This document shows, in pieces, positions 22,860 to 34,549 of a stretch of 64,000 bases of DNA. This DNA comes from Abelmoschus esculentus (Eukaryota > Streptophyta > Magnoliopsida > Malvales > Malvaceae), in contig JAUCBN010000034.1 in the NCBI GenBank assembly GCA_035048815.1, forward strand, positions 12,068,737-12,132,736. Reading direction: 5' to 3'. Position 1 is the stretch's first letter. Every line of letters starts with the position of its first letter. The position numbers and the translations under genes are program-made. Below the pieces are notes generated by a model that saw only the letters and a program-made list of their open reading frames with translations, was not told where the DNA came from and ran no database searches.

Positions 22860-25106
22860 ACAAATGTGTGGAACTGCAGAGAGAGTAAAGATTAAGAATT
22901 TGCCAGAACAGAAGGCAAGACACCATGTATATTTATTATTATGCTGATTAGAAATTAGCTGATATTTTTAATGTAATGACTGTAATACCCTCAACTGTTA
23001 ATAATTATCTTCTAGCTTCTTTGGGGGCATGCAAGACAAATCAATCAGAAAGCTAAAAGCTGCGCTTTTTACCGTTTATTTAAATAGGGTAAACTATCTT
23101 AATAGTCCGTAAAGTTTAGTTTGTGTATCTATTTGGTCCCTGAACTTTAAAATGATTATATTTCAGCATTGAAATTTAATTTATCTGTTTGGTTACTAGG
23201 TTGTTAAATCATTAACGGTACGATGACTTGGTGTTTTTCTTTTCGTTTATTCAGAAAATCATCGACTTTTTTGATCATTATTGTCAATCAATCGTCATCT
23301 CTCGCAGGTCATCGTTCACAATTATGGTTAAAAATAAAACGAGATAGATTATGAGTTATCCGAGTTTGATTCGATCAAAACTTGATTTAATTGGACTCAG
23401 TTCGAATTCTTATGAGTCAAACTGAACTATTTGATACCAGACTTAAAAAAAAAACTCACGAGTTACTTGAAAATATAATATATTATTTTTTATTTTTATA
23501 ATTTTAAATCTAAAATTTTAAACTTAAGACTTTAAAATTTAAATCCTAAACAAACCCTAAATTGATATACTAACAAGTTTAAGTTTACACAACTAGTGTA
23601 TTAAAGTTTTTTTTCTTCATTAGACTTTAAATGAGACATGAGTTCCTCAAGTATGACACGGTCAAAGATTGGTCAACACTTGACTCGATCAGTCTCGAAT
23701 GAAGCTCGAACTGACTCGAGTTCTTAACAAGTCAAGTTGAGCTCAAATTTTTCACGCTCATTTAAAATTACTCAAATTTGAACTCGACTTGAAATCTTAA
23801 CAAGCCAAACTAAGCTTAACACTACTTGAGGTCAACTCGACTCGTTTATACCTTTATTCACAATAATATTGATACTAAAAGAATCTTATTTAACTTGTTT
23901 TAATTTGTATTGGTTTTATTTTTTACGAAATTTACTCAAAATCCATGAAAACTCATCTAAATGTTATATGTTTCTAATGTTCCAATCTCTTTCAATGTTC
24001 ATACAATGAGATTAATTTTAAGGTATATTTTTCGTATCCAAATGTCTTCAAATTATTTATTTCGGTTACGGATGGGCAAATTTTGATTCAATTTTAAAAA
24101 TAAATTATTTGATTTAATTTGATAAAATAAAAAATGAATTATTTTAATTTGATTCGTAAATTTATAAATTCATCTCGAAAAAATATGAACAAAATTGATT
24201 TATAAAATATAAATTCAAATAACTCGAATAATTCAAAAATTTTAGTAATTAGTTGATCAAATTTTAAGATATTATAAGTTTTATTGGCACTCTCAAATGA
24301 TATGTTTATACAAATATAAGAACTTATTAATCTTTAAAAATTATTTATATTGATTTATAATTTCAGATTATTCAATTCTCGATCTTGTATTATACCAATT
24401 AAATCAGATGATCTATTAACCAGTTAATCGAAATATTTAATTCTAAATACAATTTTTTACTTTGTTTAATAAAATATCAAATATTATAATATCATAAATC
24501 TAAAAATTGTTTGGTTGTGATAAAAATGTAAAAATAATTGAAAAAATCAAAATTAAAAGTTTACATTTATTAATTTTATCTGAAACCATTTTTTAAATCA
24601 GAAAGGTATCAAAATTACTAGACTATAAGTTATTGTAATACATAAACTTTAAAAATATTATATATAATAAACAAGATCATTTAATATTTTTGCTTAAATT
24701 GCAAATCGTAACTAAATCAAAATAATTTATTTTAAAAATTTATATTGAAATTGGGTTCGATTAATCTTTAAAAAATTATTTTGATTAATTGTTAATTTTA
24801 TATTATTCAATTCTCAATCTTATGTTGTATCAATTAAAATAAATAATTAAAATATTTTTATTCGTGTAATAATTTTTTATTTACTTATTAAAATATGAAA
24901 TATGATAATACGATAAATTTAATAAGAAAAAATATTTCTTAAATTTTTTAAGAATTAATTAAATTTTTTGGTTTGTATAACCATATCATTACGGTAATAA
25001 CATCAACAACAAATTTTAATAGAATATAATGTTATTACGGTAATGATCAAATCAAATACGAAGTAAAAGTTAAATAATTTTATAAAATATGATTTTTGGA
25101 AATTGC
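22860..25106. other. Gene-poor AT-rich spacer with a hAT-like MITE
   Basis: No supported gene. It contains a hAT-like MITE (23323-23856) and a perfect 19-bp inverted repeat at 24985-25003 and 25029-25047 (ATCATTACGGTAATAACAT and its complement, 25-nt loop). The remainder is low-complexity AT-rich sequence. Confidence 0.5.
23323..23856. mobile_element. hAT-like MITE with 8-bp target duplication
   Basis: It is flanked by an exact 8-bp repeat TTCACAAT at 23315-23322 and 23857-23864. The ends are related inverted sequences (TATGGTTAAAAATAAAACGAG at the left; CTCGTTTATACCTTTA at the right). The interior is rich in ACTCGA/TCGAGT words and has no coding capacity. An 8-bp duplication is characteristic of the hAT superfamily. 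Confidence 0.6.
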
Positions 25107-25199
25107 ATTAATTACATGGCTGATTAGTGGCGGAATGAGCAGTTTTAATTGGTTAGGGACCACGACTGACATGGTAGGCCGGGCCTATGATATAATCTC
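25107..25199 (-). mobile_element. Truncated Mutator-like MITE (one end only)
   Basis: This matches the right half of the MITE at 34550-34803: a shared TTAGTGG, then GTTTTAATTGGTTA-like sequence, ACCACG.CTGACATG, and a terminal CCTATGATATAATCTC. The opposite terminal inverted repeat is not found upstream, so this copy is truncated. Confidence 0.5.
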
Positions 25200-25630
25200 A
25201 GGTAGATATGTGAAAATGTTAGAACACGTGTCGAAAGTCCCTCGTTTCATGGAGCAGACTCACATGGGAAGTGGGAACACCTAAATATTGGTAACTTTTT
25301 AGAAATATGGCAATCAATTTCTTTAAATATAGGGTTTACTTTTTTACTTTTAGAGAGAGAGAAATATGACATTTTTATAATAAAAATAAAATTAATGTTT
25401 TTTTTATATTTTTAAACATCAGATAAATTTTTTATTAAAAATATTAAAGTTAGAGAAAAAGAAAATTGATTTTAATAATATTTTAAATTAAAAGCGTTTT
25501 TTAGTGTTATTTTTATTTTTTTCTAAATCATTTAAATTATTGTTTAAAGTTAAAACCAATTGATATCATCTTTAAAATTAAAAAAAAATTATAATAGATA
25601 TGAATATCGTTAAACATCATTAACAATAAA

Positions 25631-25772
25631 TATCATTAAATTAATTAATAAAAATTAAAATTTTTAAGGACTCAATATATAATTAATAAAAGAATGATAA
25701 ATTCGATATATAGTTATTAATTATATGTTGAGTTCTTAAAATTTTTATTTTTTATTAATTAATTTAATAATG
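25631..25772. repeat. AT-rich fold-back repeat
   Basis: TTAAATTAATTAATAAAAA and AAATTTTTAAGGACTCAATA on the left are mirrored by TTGAGTTCTTAAAATTTTTA and TTTATTAATTAATTTAA on the right, with a centre near 25700. It forms a near-complete stem of about 60 bp per arm, as in a small MITE. Extended weaker pairing continues outward (AACATCATTAAC against GTTGATGATGTT). Confidence 0.6.
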
Positions 25773-25858
25773 TTCAACGTTGATGATGTTAGAGATGTTC
25801 AACACACGTGATAAACTTATACTTCAAATTATTATAAAAATATAATGTTTTGACAAAT

Positions 25859-26165
25859 TTACTGTCGGTCAGCCTCGGCAACAAAGGGCTGAAAAAAGAC
25901 AATGGAATCACCAGGGACACTGCACGGTTGAAGCCAATGATCTTGCCTTGAATCTCCAATGCCCGGCCTGAAGTGGTTTGGTCCTATGAATCGGGCTGAA
26001 ATTGAGGAGGCCATGGCTTCAGACAAAACAGCGGTACAACAGACGTTCATTACGATTAATTATAGTGGGACAGACAAAGCATGGAGGAATATGTGGGAAC
26101 ATGAAGGTCAAGAAATACAACACTCAGTAGGCATAGGCACTGACGTGGATTATTTGATAAAATAA
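25859..26165. other. Unexplained GC-richer island with short frames on both strands
   Basis: The 300 bp have clearly higher GC content than the surrounding AT-rich DNA. The minus strand has a 51-residue frame starting MASSISARF at about 26014 and ending at 25859. The plus strand has a 68-residue frame at 25959-26165. I recognise neither product. The island could be a captured or decayed gene fragment, for example the start of an organelle-targeted protein. No promoter or splice signal was identified. Confidence 0.3.
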
Positions 26166-28150
26166 TATTTTTTAATTATTTTTGAGGTTTTATTACTTTT
26201 TTAGAATTTGTTTATATATTTTAAAAAAATATATAAAAAATAAAATTTTAGCTATAATTAAAGGGTTAAGTACAAGAACGGACCCAGAACTTCATGTAAA
26301 GGGGTGCAGAGTACAAAAAACATGCAGGGTCGTAAGATTATAAAATTTTAAGGGTGCAGAGTTAGATTATCAATAAAAAATATAAAAAATATAAAAAAAT
26401 TAAATTTTTTAGGGGTACGACTGCACGCCAATACCTCTAAATTTATCCCGATTAGATGAGATGTTTTTCATTAATTTTTAACTTGTTATATCAACCCTTA
26501 GTGATAACTAATAACACAGTGTCTATTTTATCATAAAAAAATAATATTTATTTTATAACATTTAAAAATTAAATGGTTAAAATAAATAATATAAAATAAT
26601 TTAATGCTAATATTTGAATTTTACTCTTTATTAATATATCAAAAATTATTAATAAAATAATAATGAAGTAATGAGCCGGATGGATCGGAATGTAATAAGT
26701 TTACTTTTACTAAGACCATGCATAGTAAAATAAACTGTTTTTTTTTTTATATATATATAGTTCAAGTTTTGTTGGTTAGTCTGATACCCTTTTAAGAATA
26801 TCGAAATTTTGACTTAAATATTATATATTTTTTAATATATGATATATTATACTTTAATTCTTAACTTATGATATTTGTTATGGTACATGTAAAGTCGAAT
26901 TCAATTAAATTCGACTTTAATCAATATTTTTTAAAAAATATCACTGTTATAATATCAAGAATAACATGAAGTCAGATCCTATTGTACCTGTCTTTAAGAA
27001 TATTTCTAAAAAATTATTATTCAAATTCAAATTTAATTGAATCAGACTTGTACAATAACAAATATCATAAATTATGAATTAAAATATAATGTATCATATG
27101 TTAGAAACAAAATTTTAATACAATATTTAAATCAAAACTCCAAATAATACTACTTATTTATCTTTAGTGACAAATTTAGTAACGTCAGTAGTGATGGAAA
27201 AACAATCGTCACTGATGATGGAAACTGGAAACAGTAAGGATAAAGAACGACTGAGCTCATGAACCACGAGGATTCAAACTTCAAAAGCTGGGTGCACATC
27301 TAAAAGGATTGTGTTTATCCTTCAGGACGAGATATAATATCTTAATTTAAGAGTAAAAAAATAATACAATTAAAATATATAATTTAAAATATTATTTTTT
27401 CAATAATATTTTAGATTAATAATTTTAATATATTTTAAAACTTATTGTAAAAATAAAAAAATAAAATATTATTAAAAATAGGCATAACTAAAAAGTATTA
27501 CCTAAATTATATATTTTTTTAAAAATAGATATCTATTATATTTTTTTACTAAAATAAATACTCAAATAAACATTATTTTCTTAAAGTGCCATGTAATTCC
27601 TCTTATTATTATTCATATCGTATATATAATTATAATTGAATTAAATTTTATTTATTTTATAATATAATTTTATAAATAAATATTATTTTTTTATTATAAA
27701 TTAAAATATTAACTATTATATACAATTAAACTCTAAACTAAAATATTATTTATATTATATAACAAAATTCAAACTTTTCGTCTAAAAGTTTGGGTTTAAA
27801 GTTTAGGTTTAATTATATATATTATAAAATATAATATTTATAAATATTATATATAAATTATAAATATTATAAAAAATATACAATGAGATAAAAAAAATAA
27901 GTTCAAATGCAGTTATATATATAGAGGATCAAATTACACGTTATCAAATTCTCTAAGTTTTATACGTTTTTCAAATCGTTAGATGATTGGGACGGATGAT
28001 TCAGATTAACTTTTTACTTTTCTCAAGTGATAATCGTCACATAACCAATTGTTAATCTGAATCATCCATTTTAATTATCCAACAATTAAAAAAAACGTTT
28101 AAAACTTAAAAAATATCTGCACTATATAATTTAATTCTCTCTATATTAAC
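26166..28150. other. AT-rich spacer
   Basis: No gene is seen. A repeat unit at about 27172-27288 recurs at 30367-30476 (listed separately). The rest is low-complexity sequence with many short inverted AT words. Confidence 0.5.
27172..27288 (+). repeat. Dispersed repeat, copy 1 of 2
   Basis: This shares an ordered series of words with 30367-30476, including AAATTTAG, GTGATGGAAAAACAA, AGTAAGGATAAAGAA and GAGGATTCAA, at similar spacing. It has no coding capacity. The two copies are in the same orientation about 3.2 kb apart. Confidence 0.6.
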
Positions 28151-28285
28151 GAGAAATTATATCATGGGTCAGTCCCACCACGTCATTCATGGGACCGACC
28201 AATAAAAACTAGCCACCTCATTATTTTTTAATTTTTTAAATGAAAAAATGACACGTGGTGAGACTGACCCATGATATAATTTTTC
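28151..28285. mobile_element. Mutator-like MITE (135 bp) with 10-bp target duplication
   Basis: The terminal inverted repeats begin GAGAAATTATATCATGGGTC and end GACCCATGATATAATTTTTC, 24 bp each with one mismatch. It is flanked by an exact 10-bp direct repeat CTATATTAAC at 28141-28150 and 28286-28295. Duplications of 9-10 bp are typical of the Mutator superfamily. The interior is non-coding. Confidence 0.8.
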
Positions 28286-28890
28286 CTATATTAACATTTG
28301 TATTGTAATAAGATTTTAAGTTGGCATAACGGTTAGGTATCAGGGATAGAAAAAAAAGCACAATTATCCGGTCTTAGAATCGGTTAGATTTAATATATTT
28401 TTATCTTGTATTAATTTTTTGAAGACTTTTATCATGTATTAGTTTTGGTGAGATCGGGATTGAATTCAAAATTTAAGTCTCAGTCATAATCAAAACCGGG
28501 ATTATATTTTAATTTTTTGGACTCGGTATTCGGTAGATACCCAATAAGACCTGGATCAATACTAAATACCCAATATTAGTTTTCTTGTTTGTAATAGATA
28601 ATATTCTTTTGTTTATTTTTTTCTTATCATACTTTTTCTTTATGTATAAATATTGTGAGTATGACTTATTTTAAAACTTTAATTTTCAAGCCTACGATCT
28701 TCTAATTTTATTATTTAATAATATTATTGGTGGTTAAAATTTTCTTCTCATATTACTTATATTTTCTTAATAATAAATCAATTGACCAGATATTCTGTAT
28801 TGATACTGGTTCCCACTAGTAACGGAATTGGATTCTAAAATTTAGGACCCGGTGTGACCGGAATCGAAATTAATTCCAATTTTTAAGAAT

Positions 28891-29054
28891 CAATAGTTAC
28901 TAGGACCGAGATTAATTCTAATTAAATTTATCGAATATTCGGTCTTACCCACCTCTATTAGGTACCAAGTACCAATGGTTACCAGAATCGAGACTAATTC
29001 TAGTTAAATTGATCGAATACCTGGTCTTACCTATCCCTATTAGGTACTAAGTAC
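28891..29054 (+). repeat. 82-bp tandem duplication
   Basis: Two adjacent units (28891-28972 and 28973-29054) both start CAAT.GTTAC, contain TCGAATA and GGTCTTACC, and end TATTAGGTAC.AAGTAC. They differ at roughly a dozen positions, so the duplication is not recent. Confidence 0.75.
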
Positions 29055-30366
29055 CAACCTCCCATGTTTAAGGTTATTGGTTTAAACCTTTTTAAGGGTA
29101 ATATTTTCTTTATTTTATTTTAATCAAAATGAAATCATTTGTCTATATTAAACGTAAAAGCAGTTATACTAAAACGACACACTATCACTTCTGTAATAAG
29201 AATGGTGATCCATATCAACATTCCGTTACAGAGTTGAATTAGTCAAAACTTCAAATTTAATATTATAATAATGATTTTTAGTTTAATTGTAAATTAAATA
29301 CACATATTAAATTTTATAATATTTAGTATAATTTTTCGTTTTTATAATATAAGTAATTTTTTTGACAAATACTACTGAAACTTTTTTAAATTTATAAAAA
29401 ATTATAATTACATCGTCTTCAACGATCCAAACATTTTACAACCCAAAAAACAAAGAAAATAAAATTCTTATGGGATTAAGCATACCAATAAAATTCAGAA
29501 GTTTCTTGAATATCCTTGTCTCTGTCTAAACGAGACGCATAAATAAGGAAGGAGTTGTAGACGATCCAAATTGTCATGCAAAAAGTATCGCTATTTAAGA
29601 CTGATTTCATCGGCAAACAACCATCAACGGAGTGGGGATATAACTTTTCAAAAGATCACCGACAAAAAACATAAATCAGAAACTAGCACCGAGTGAATCA
29701 AATCACAAGAGCAGATAAATCAAACCACCGAAAAACAACAATCGATCGCTAAGGTAAGCTGAAATGTGCCACAAAAGCAGATGAACCAAACCACAAAACG
29801 AAAACAAATCACAAAGACAGAAGAAAATAAAAATTGAAAACGTATCACAAAGAAAACAAATCACAAAGAAAATAAAAACAGAAGAAAACGTATCACAAGG
29901 ACATAAAGAGCGTACTATAAAAGCAGAGATTCTTATTAAAATTGAAAATAAAAATAATAGATTTATAAATCCAATGGTCGACAACCAATATTAGAATATT
30001 GTTGACCACCGATCAAAGTGAAGAACGATTAAGAATGAAAGAATTTTGGAGGAAGGAAAGAATAGCTAAGGTTTACTAGAGAACGACTAATTTAATATAA
30101 GTTATTTTTTAATCAACTACTATAAGTACAAATAATATATGTTTTAAAATATACTCTTAATTATTAGACGTCGATCTTTTAATCACTATATTACACATAT
30201 TAATATTTGTACTCGTAATTTCTAAAATAATAATCGTTTAATTAATTATTAAGATAAAATAATTCATTATTATAATACAAGTTTTTTTTCTTTGAAATAT
30301 TATAATACAAGTTAGGTTAGTTAGAATTAGATCCCCTTTGAATAATATTAATTAATTATTTTTATT

Positions 30367-30476
30367 GGTAAATTTAGCAGCGTCATTGGTGATGGAAAAA
30401 CAACCGTCATTGGTGATGGCAAGAGTAAGGATAAAGAATGAGTGATGTCATTGAGGACGAGGATTCAACTTCAAAG
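30367..30476 (+). repeat. Dispersed repeat, copy 2 of 2
   Basis: This is the partner of 27172-27288, with the same word order (AAATTTAGCAGCGTCA, GTGATGGAAAAACAA, AGTAAGGATAAAGAAT, GAGGATTCAACTTCAAA). It has no recognisable ends or target duplication. Confidence 0.6.
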
Positions 30477-30920
30477 GAATGGTTTTATTACATTTCAGGA
30501 CATTCACAAGTATGAATCTCACGCTTCCGTCATGCACGGATAACGGAAACAAAAAATATAGTCTTGCAAGAAAGACCAAGGACTAGGTTAACATGGGTAC
30601 TTGTTATACTTACTTTAAGGGAGGTACTCTGGTAAATTTAAGGATAAATATTTGATCGAGTCGAACTAAATATATTTTTTTAAATTATTCGAGTTGATGT
30701 GTTATATTTTATAATTTATTTTTTTTTATTGAAAACGAATTTATAAAATTCAAAATTTAATTAAGTACCCTCCTAAAAATTTTAAAACTTCTCATTACTA
30801 CTTAAGTATTTTAAAAATATAATTAGACCCTATTTTTTGAAAAAAGTTTTAAAGTTATTTCCTTTGAATTTTTGATAAATTTTAATTTAAATATTTTTTT
30901 ATTTAACTAATAGTGATCAA

Positions 30921-31062
30921 AGTAATATATGTTCTAATAAATAATCTCAATCATTTGATATTTTGATCGCTCAATCACTTTGCTGCAATTACTGATGCTC
31001 GAACTCAGACGTCTAAGAACAACAACCGTTCTGTTAACCACTTGGGCTAAAAGACTCGTACA
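30921..31062 (-). mobile_element. tRNA-derived SINE-like element, copy A
   Basis: Read on the minus strand it has a box A-like TAGCCCAAGTGG and, about 40 nt later, a box B-like GAGTTCGAGCATC, the internal Pol III promoter pattern. The same sequence recurs in the same orientation at 54500-54637, sharing words such as ATCATTTGA, GATCGCT and TTCTAG/CGTT..GTTAA in order. The body is short and AT-rich. No clean target duplication was seen. Confidence 0.5.
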
Positions 31063-32060
31063 AACATTTATTTTTAATATAAATAGATTCATTTAAACTC
31101 GGTCACTAAAATCTCCCCTTAAAACTTAAATCATAATAATTTTAAAAAATATTTAAATACGATGGAACTTAAATTTGAACAAATCCAAATAAATTATACA
31201 CATTTTACATGGAGTTAGATTCAAATATTAAATCTCAAACCTTTACAACTTCAACCTTATTATACAACAAGCTCAAAATAGTTAGTTGAATTCTATTTTC
31301 TTTTACATTATGGCTAAATTATTTAGATCTCTTTACCCTTTGTATTTAAAATAAATAATATTAATAATATTTTAAATAATCTTAAAGTGATTATAAAATA
31401 TTATATAATTATATATTTTTTAATTTTTTTAATTAATCTTTTAATTCTAGAGTTTAGCCTGACTAATTTAGACTAACCCGAATCATACACCTAGTTTTGA
31501 TGGGTGAGTCTCCCAACAAGGATTTTCTCTATACACAACGTCTCGAACCTAAAACTTACTTAAGCGGAATCAAATTACTTACTACTTAGACCAACGCTTG
31601 CTAATATATATTTTAACTTTTTTAATAATATATAAATATTTTAAATAAAATAATTTAAACTCGAATTTCTTAAAATTAACAGTAATTTTTTCTGTATCAT
31701 ATTTTTTTTATATGGTTTAGCAATGAAAGTTGTTAATCCAAGTTACAAGGTGTAACAATGTAAACGTGGAGAGGCTGATGGGACATTATTTGTCAAAGTC
31801 AAAGTTCCAAGAGGATGAAGCAAGGGGCTGCAGTCAAAAGAAAACCACTCGGCTCTTTTCCCCCTAACTTGAAGAATTTCCAACACGACCAAAAACAAAT
31901 GAGAACAGAACAAGCAACGACTCCAACGACAAAAAAGATTAAGCTTTGAATCTTTGAATCTTTGATCTTTGAACAGCAGAGAAGCATGTAACTCGCGCTT
32001 TCATTACCAAGTCAAAAATTACTTTAAAAATTGAACTAGATGGTTCTATTTTCTTTGCCT
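31063..32060. other. Upstream region of the HSFA4-type gene
   Basis: An AT-rich stretch up to about 31740, then more mixed sequence leading to the leader of the heat stress factor gene. A short GAATCTTT/GATCTTTGAA tandem lies at about 31946-31972. No convincing three-unit heat-shock element (nGAAnnTTCn) was recognised. No gene. Confidence 0.4.
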
Positions 32061-32260
32061 ATGCTAGCTCTTTCACCCTTATCTTTCCCCAGCTCCCCTT
32101 GCTTTATCCCCAAGTTTTGGTTTCGGATTGGTTGAGAAACTTCCAAAGATTTGATTGTTGTTCTTCGATCTTGTTTCGTTTTTCAATACCCTTTCCTGGG
32201 AAAATAATTTTCATGTTTTTTCCTCTGTTTTTTCTCATGTTCCAATTACATCCCAGTTGA
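32061..32260 (+). promoter_or_regulatory. Candidate upstream ORFs in the HSFA4 leader
   Basis: Two ATG-started short frames lie upstream of the main start: 32061-32135 (24 residues) and 32213-32260 (15 residues). Both end before 32377. Upstream ORFs are known to regulate several HSF mRNAs. Whether they are transcribed depends on the start site, which cannot be read from the sequence. Confidence 0.35.
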
Positions 32261-32376
32261 CAAATCTTTCTGCTTGTCTTTGGATTCTTATTGAAGGGTG
32301 TTTTTTTTTCTGGGTTTAAAGGTTTTTTACGTTTCAAGAAGTAAGAAACGGCAGGTTTCGGTTGAGATTGAATGAA

Positions 32377-33970
32377 ATGGAAGGATCGCCGGGGAGTTGT
32401 AATGGTCCGCCGCCTTTTCTGACAAAGACGTACGAGATGGTGGATGATCCGGTGACCAACTCTTTGGTGTCTTGGAGTGCAAGTGGTTACAGTTTCGTTG
32501 TCTGGAACCCACCGGATTTTGCTAGAGATTTGCTCCCAACGTATTTCAAGCATAATAACTTCTCCAGTTTTGTCAGACAGCTCAACACTTATGTAATGGT
32601 TCTTCACTTGAATTCTATTTTCTGTCACAATTTCTGCTTCCATCATTGTTCTTACTTGCTTTGCAAGAATTGTTGCACGTTTCTGTTCTTAGAGGAATTG
32701 ACTGAGTTCCTTACAACTGAATGATTTGATATGTTCTATTGTTCTTGTCTGAATAGCTTTTTCATGCTCAACATGTCTAGTTTTGTGACAGAAATTGCTT
32801 CTTTTCAGTTAGCATATGAGTTGTTTGCTGCTTTTTAGCAATCAATAATCACTGTGATTGACCCTGAGGGCAGTCGCACCCCTAAAATTTTCAAATTTTT
32901 GTATAATTTTATTAAGTATAAAGCTCACAATCTAACGTAAAATTCTGTCTTAATATTGCACTAGCAAGCAGGCACTGGTTCTGTTTTCTAGTGTTGTCCA
33001 AGTGAATGGTCCCCTTGTATTAGGGTTAATTTTCATGCAATTGATTGACATTTTCTATTCTTGTTTTGATTAGGGATTCAGAAAGATTGATCCAGATCAA
33101 TGGGAGTTTGCAAATGAGGAATTCATAAGAGGGAAGCAGCATCTTCTCAAGAACATATATCGACGCAAGCCGGTTCATAGCCATTCCTCGAATCGACAAG
33201 GGAACTTCGGTGTACCATTAACCGAGAAAGAGAAGAAGGAATTTGAAGACACGATCAAGAGGTTGAATGACGATAAGGGCCGACTTCAGTTGCAGTTGCA
33301 GGGTCATCAAAACGAGACTCGGGAGTTTCGGGTTCAAGTAAGGCTGTTATCCGAACGGTTTCGGAACATGGAAGACCGACAGCGACAGATGATGGCCTCA
33401 TTGTCACATATTATAGACAACCCCAAATTCCCATCCCAATTTCATAGCAAAAAGAGGAAGTTGTTGAACATGAATGACTTGAATGATGATTTCAATGGGG
33501 AAGAACATCATCCCATGTTGTCTTCTCAGAATACAGACCCGGGATTGAACTTGAAACAGATCGAGGAGCTGGAATCATCTATAAGTTTTTGGGAAACATT
33601 GTTCCAAGGAATCGGGACTTTGCCGTCACACGCTTCTCCGATTGCGATTACGGAAATACCGACATCTTCGGGAGACTACGACATCGATGGCGAACTTTGC
33701 TCGCCTTCATCTCACCCTTGTTCCCCTTATTCAACAGACATTAACTCGTCCCCCGAGCTGGCTGCCAATGCTTATCATCCTCTTCCACCATCTTATGGTT
33801 TCAGTCTAAACTTGGAACATGCTAGTCCACACAAGACCAATCAAGTGTTACAGAACCAGGTAGAAGCAGTGGCAGCCGGTCCGGTTGCCGTAAACGATGT
33901 TTTCTGGGAACGGTTTCTGACCGAAGTTCCGGACACATCATCGTTTGCACAAGAGATCCAGTCAGATTAG
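32377..33970 (+). CDS. HSFA4: Class A4 heat stress transcription factor
   Basis: Exon 1 is 32377-32592 and exon 2 is 33074-33970, with a phase-0 intron at the position conserved in plant HSFs, right after RQLNTY in the DNA-binding helix. The product is 370 residues. Order: HSF DNA-binding domain (about 12-104), linker with RRKPVHSHS, HR-A/B coiled coil (about 125-185), a basic nuclear localisation signal KKRK (about 198-201), and two aromatic-acidic AHA activation motifs (SISFWETLFQ near 240-250, DVFWERFLTEVP near 346-357). This motif layout is that of A4 factors, which activate stress and redox-responsive genes in the nucleus. The ATG at 32377 is chosen over an in-frame TTG upstream. Two short upstream ORFs precede it (32061-32135, 32213-32260) if transcription starts far enough upstream. 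Confidence 0.93.
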
Positions 33971-34540
33971 ATTCAGCTCATAGTTATGTGGCAGTTTTTT
34001 TCCGGTCATGTAAGGATATTAGGTGTAGGTTTATCTATCTTCCTTTTTTTTGTCGCTTTGAATTCAGCGTGTCCCTTCTCTTGATAATTTTGTTCCTATT
34101 TTCCTGTGTATATCTATGAAGGTGTGAACATATTTAAATTTAATAGAAATTAGTTTATTTTTCATAAAGAAATTAATATATTAGAATTCTAACACTTTAA
34201 ACACGTAAAAACATTAGTAACGAGAAAAAATATTATAAGATATTGATTTATCATGTATTTATAATATTATTTAATAAAAAATTTTATTTAATGATATATA
34301 GTAAATAGATAAAGATTCACCTTAAAAAAAAGTAAAGATTCATTTTATAAAAAAATGAGAAAAAATTATTTTTTGATAAGACCATGAATGATATAATGAA
34401 TCAAACATATCTAATATATTTTCATTAACGTCAATATGAACATTTCTAAAGGATGAAAAATTATTAGATAAACATTGTTCACCACGTCATTCACGGTCTC
34501 ATTCAATGAATTTTTTTTCAAGATGATTTTCATCTCTTTC
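33971..34540. other. 3' flank of HSFA4 and AT-rich spacer
   Basis: The first ~150 bp are presumably 3'UTR. The rest is AT-rich and may include decayed MITE sequence near 34470-34500, similar to the neighbouring elements. No gene. Confidence 0.45.
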
Positions 34541-34549
34541 CTACATAAT

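Larger units (their letters stand above)
28296..30900. other. AT-rich spacer with tandem and dispersed repeats
   Basis: No supported gene. It contains an 82-bp tandem duplication at 28891-29054 and the second copy of a dispersed repeat at 30367-30476. A minus-strand open frame at 29703-29984 is produced by a low-complexity CACAAAG/AAATCAC repeat. Confidence 0.5.

Noticed and set aside
24985..25047. 19-bp perfect inverted repeat considered as a miRNA precursor
   Set aside because: The arms are short and AT-rich, the loop is 25 nt, and there are no mismatches of the kind seen in plant miRNA stems. A MITE or replication palindrome is more likely.
29703..29984. 93-residue minus-strand frame that looks like a membrane protein
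   Set aside because: The hydrophobic pattern comes from a low-complexity CACAAAG/AAATCAC repeat read in one frame.
32104..32646. 180-residue frame antisense to HSFA4 exon 1
   Set aside because: It is a shadow of the well-supported HSF DNA-binding exon and its leader.
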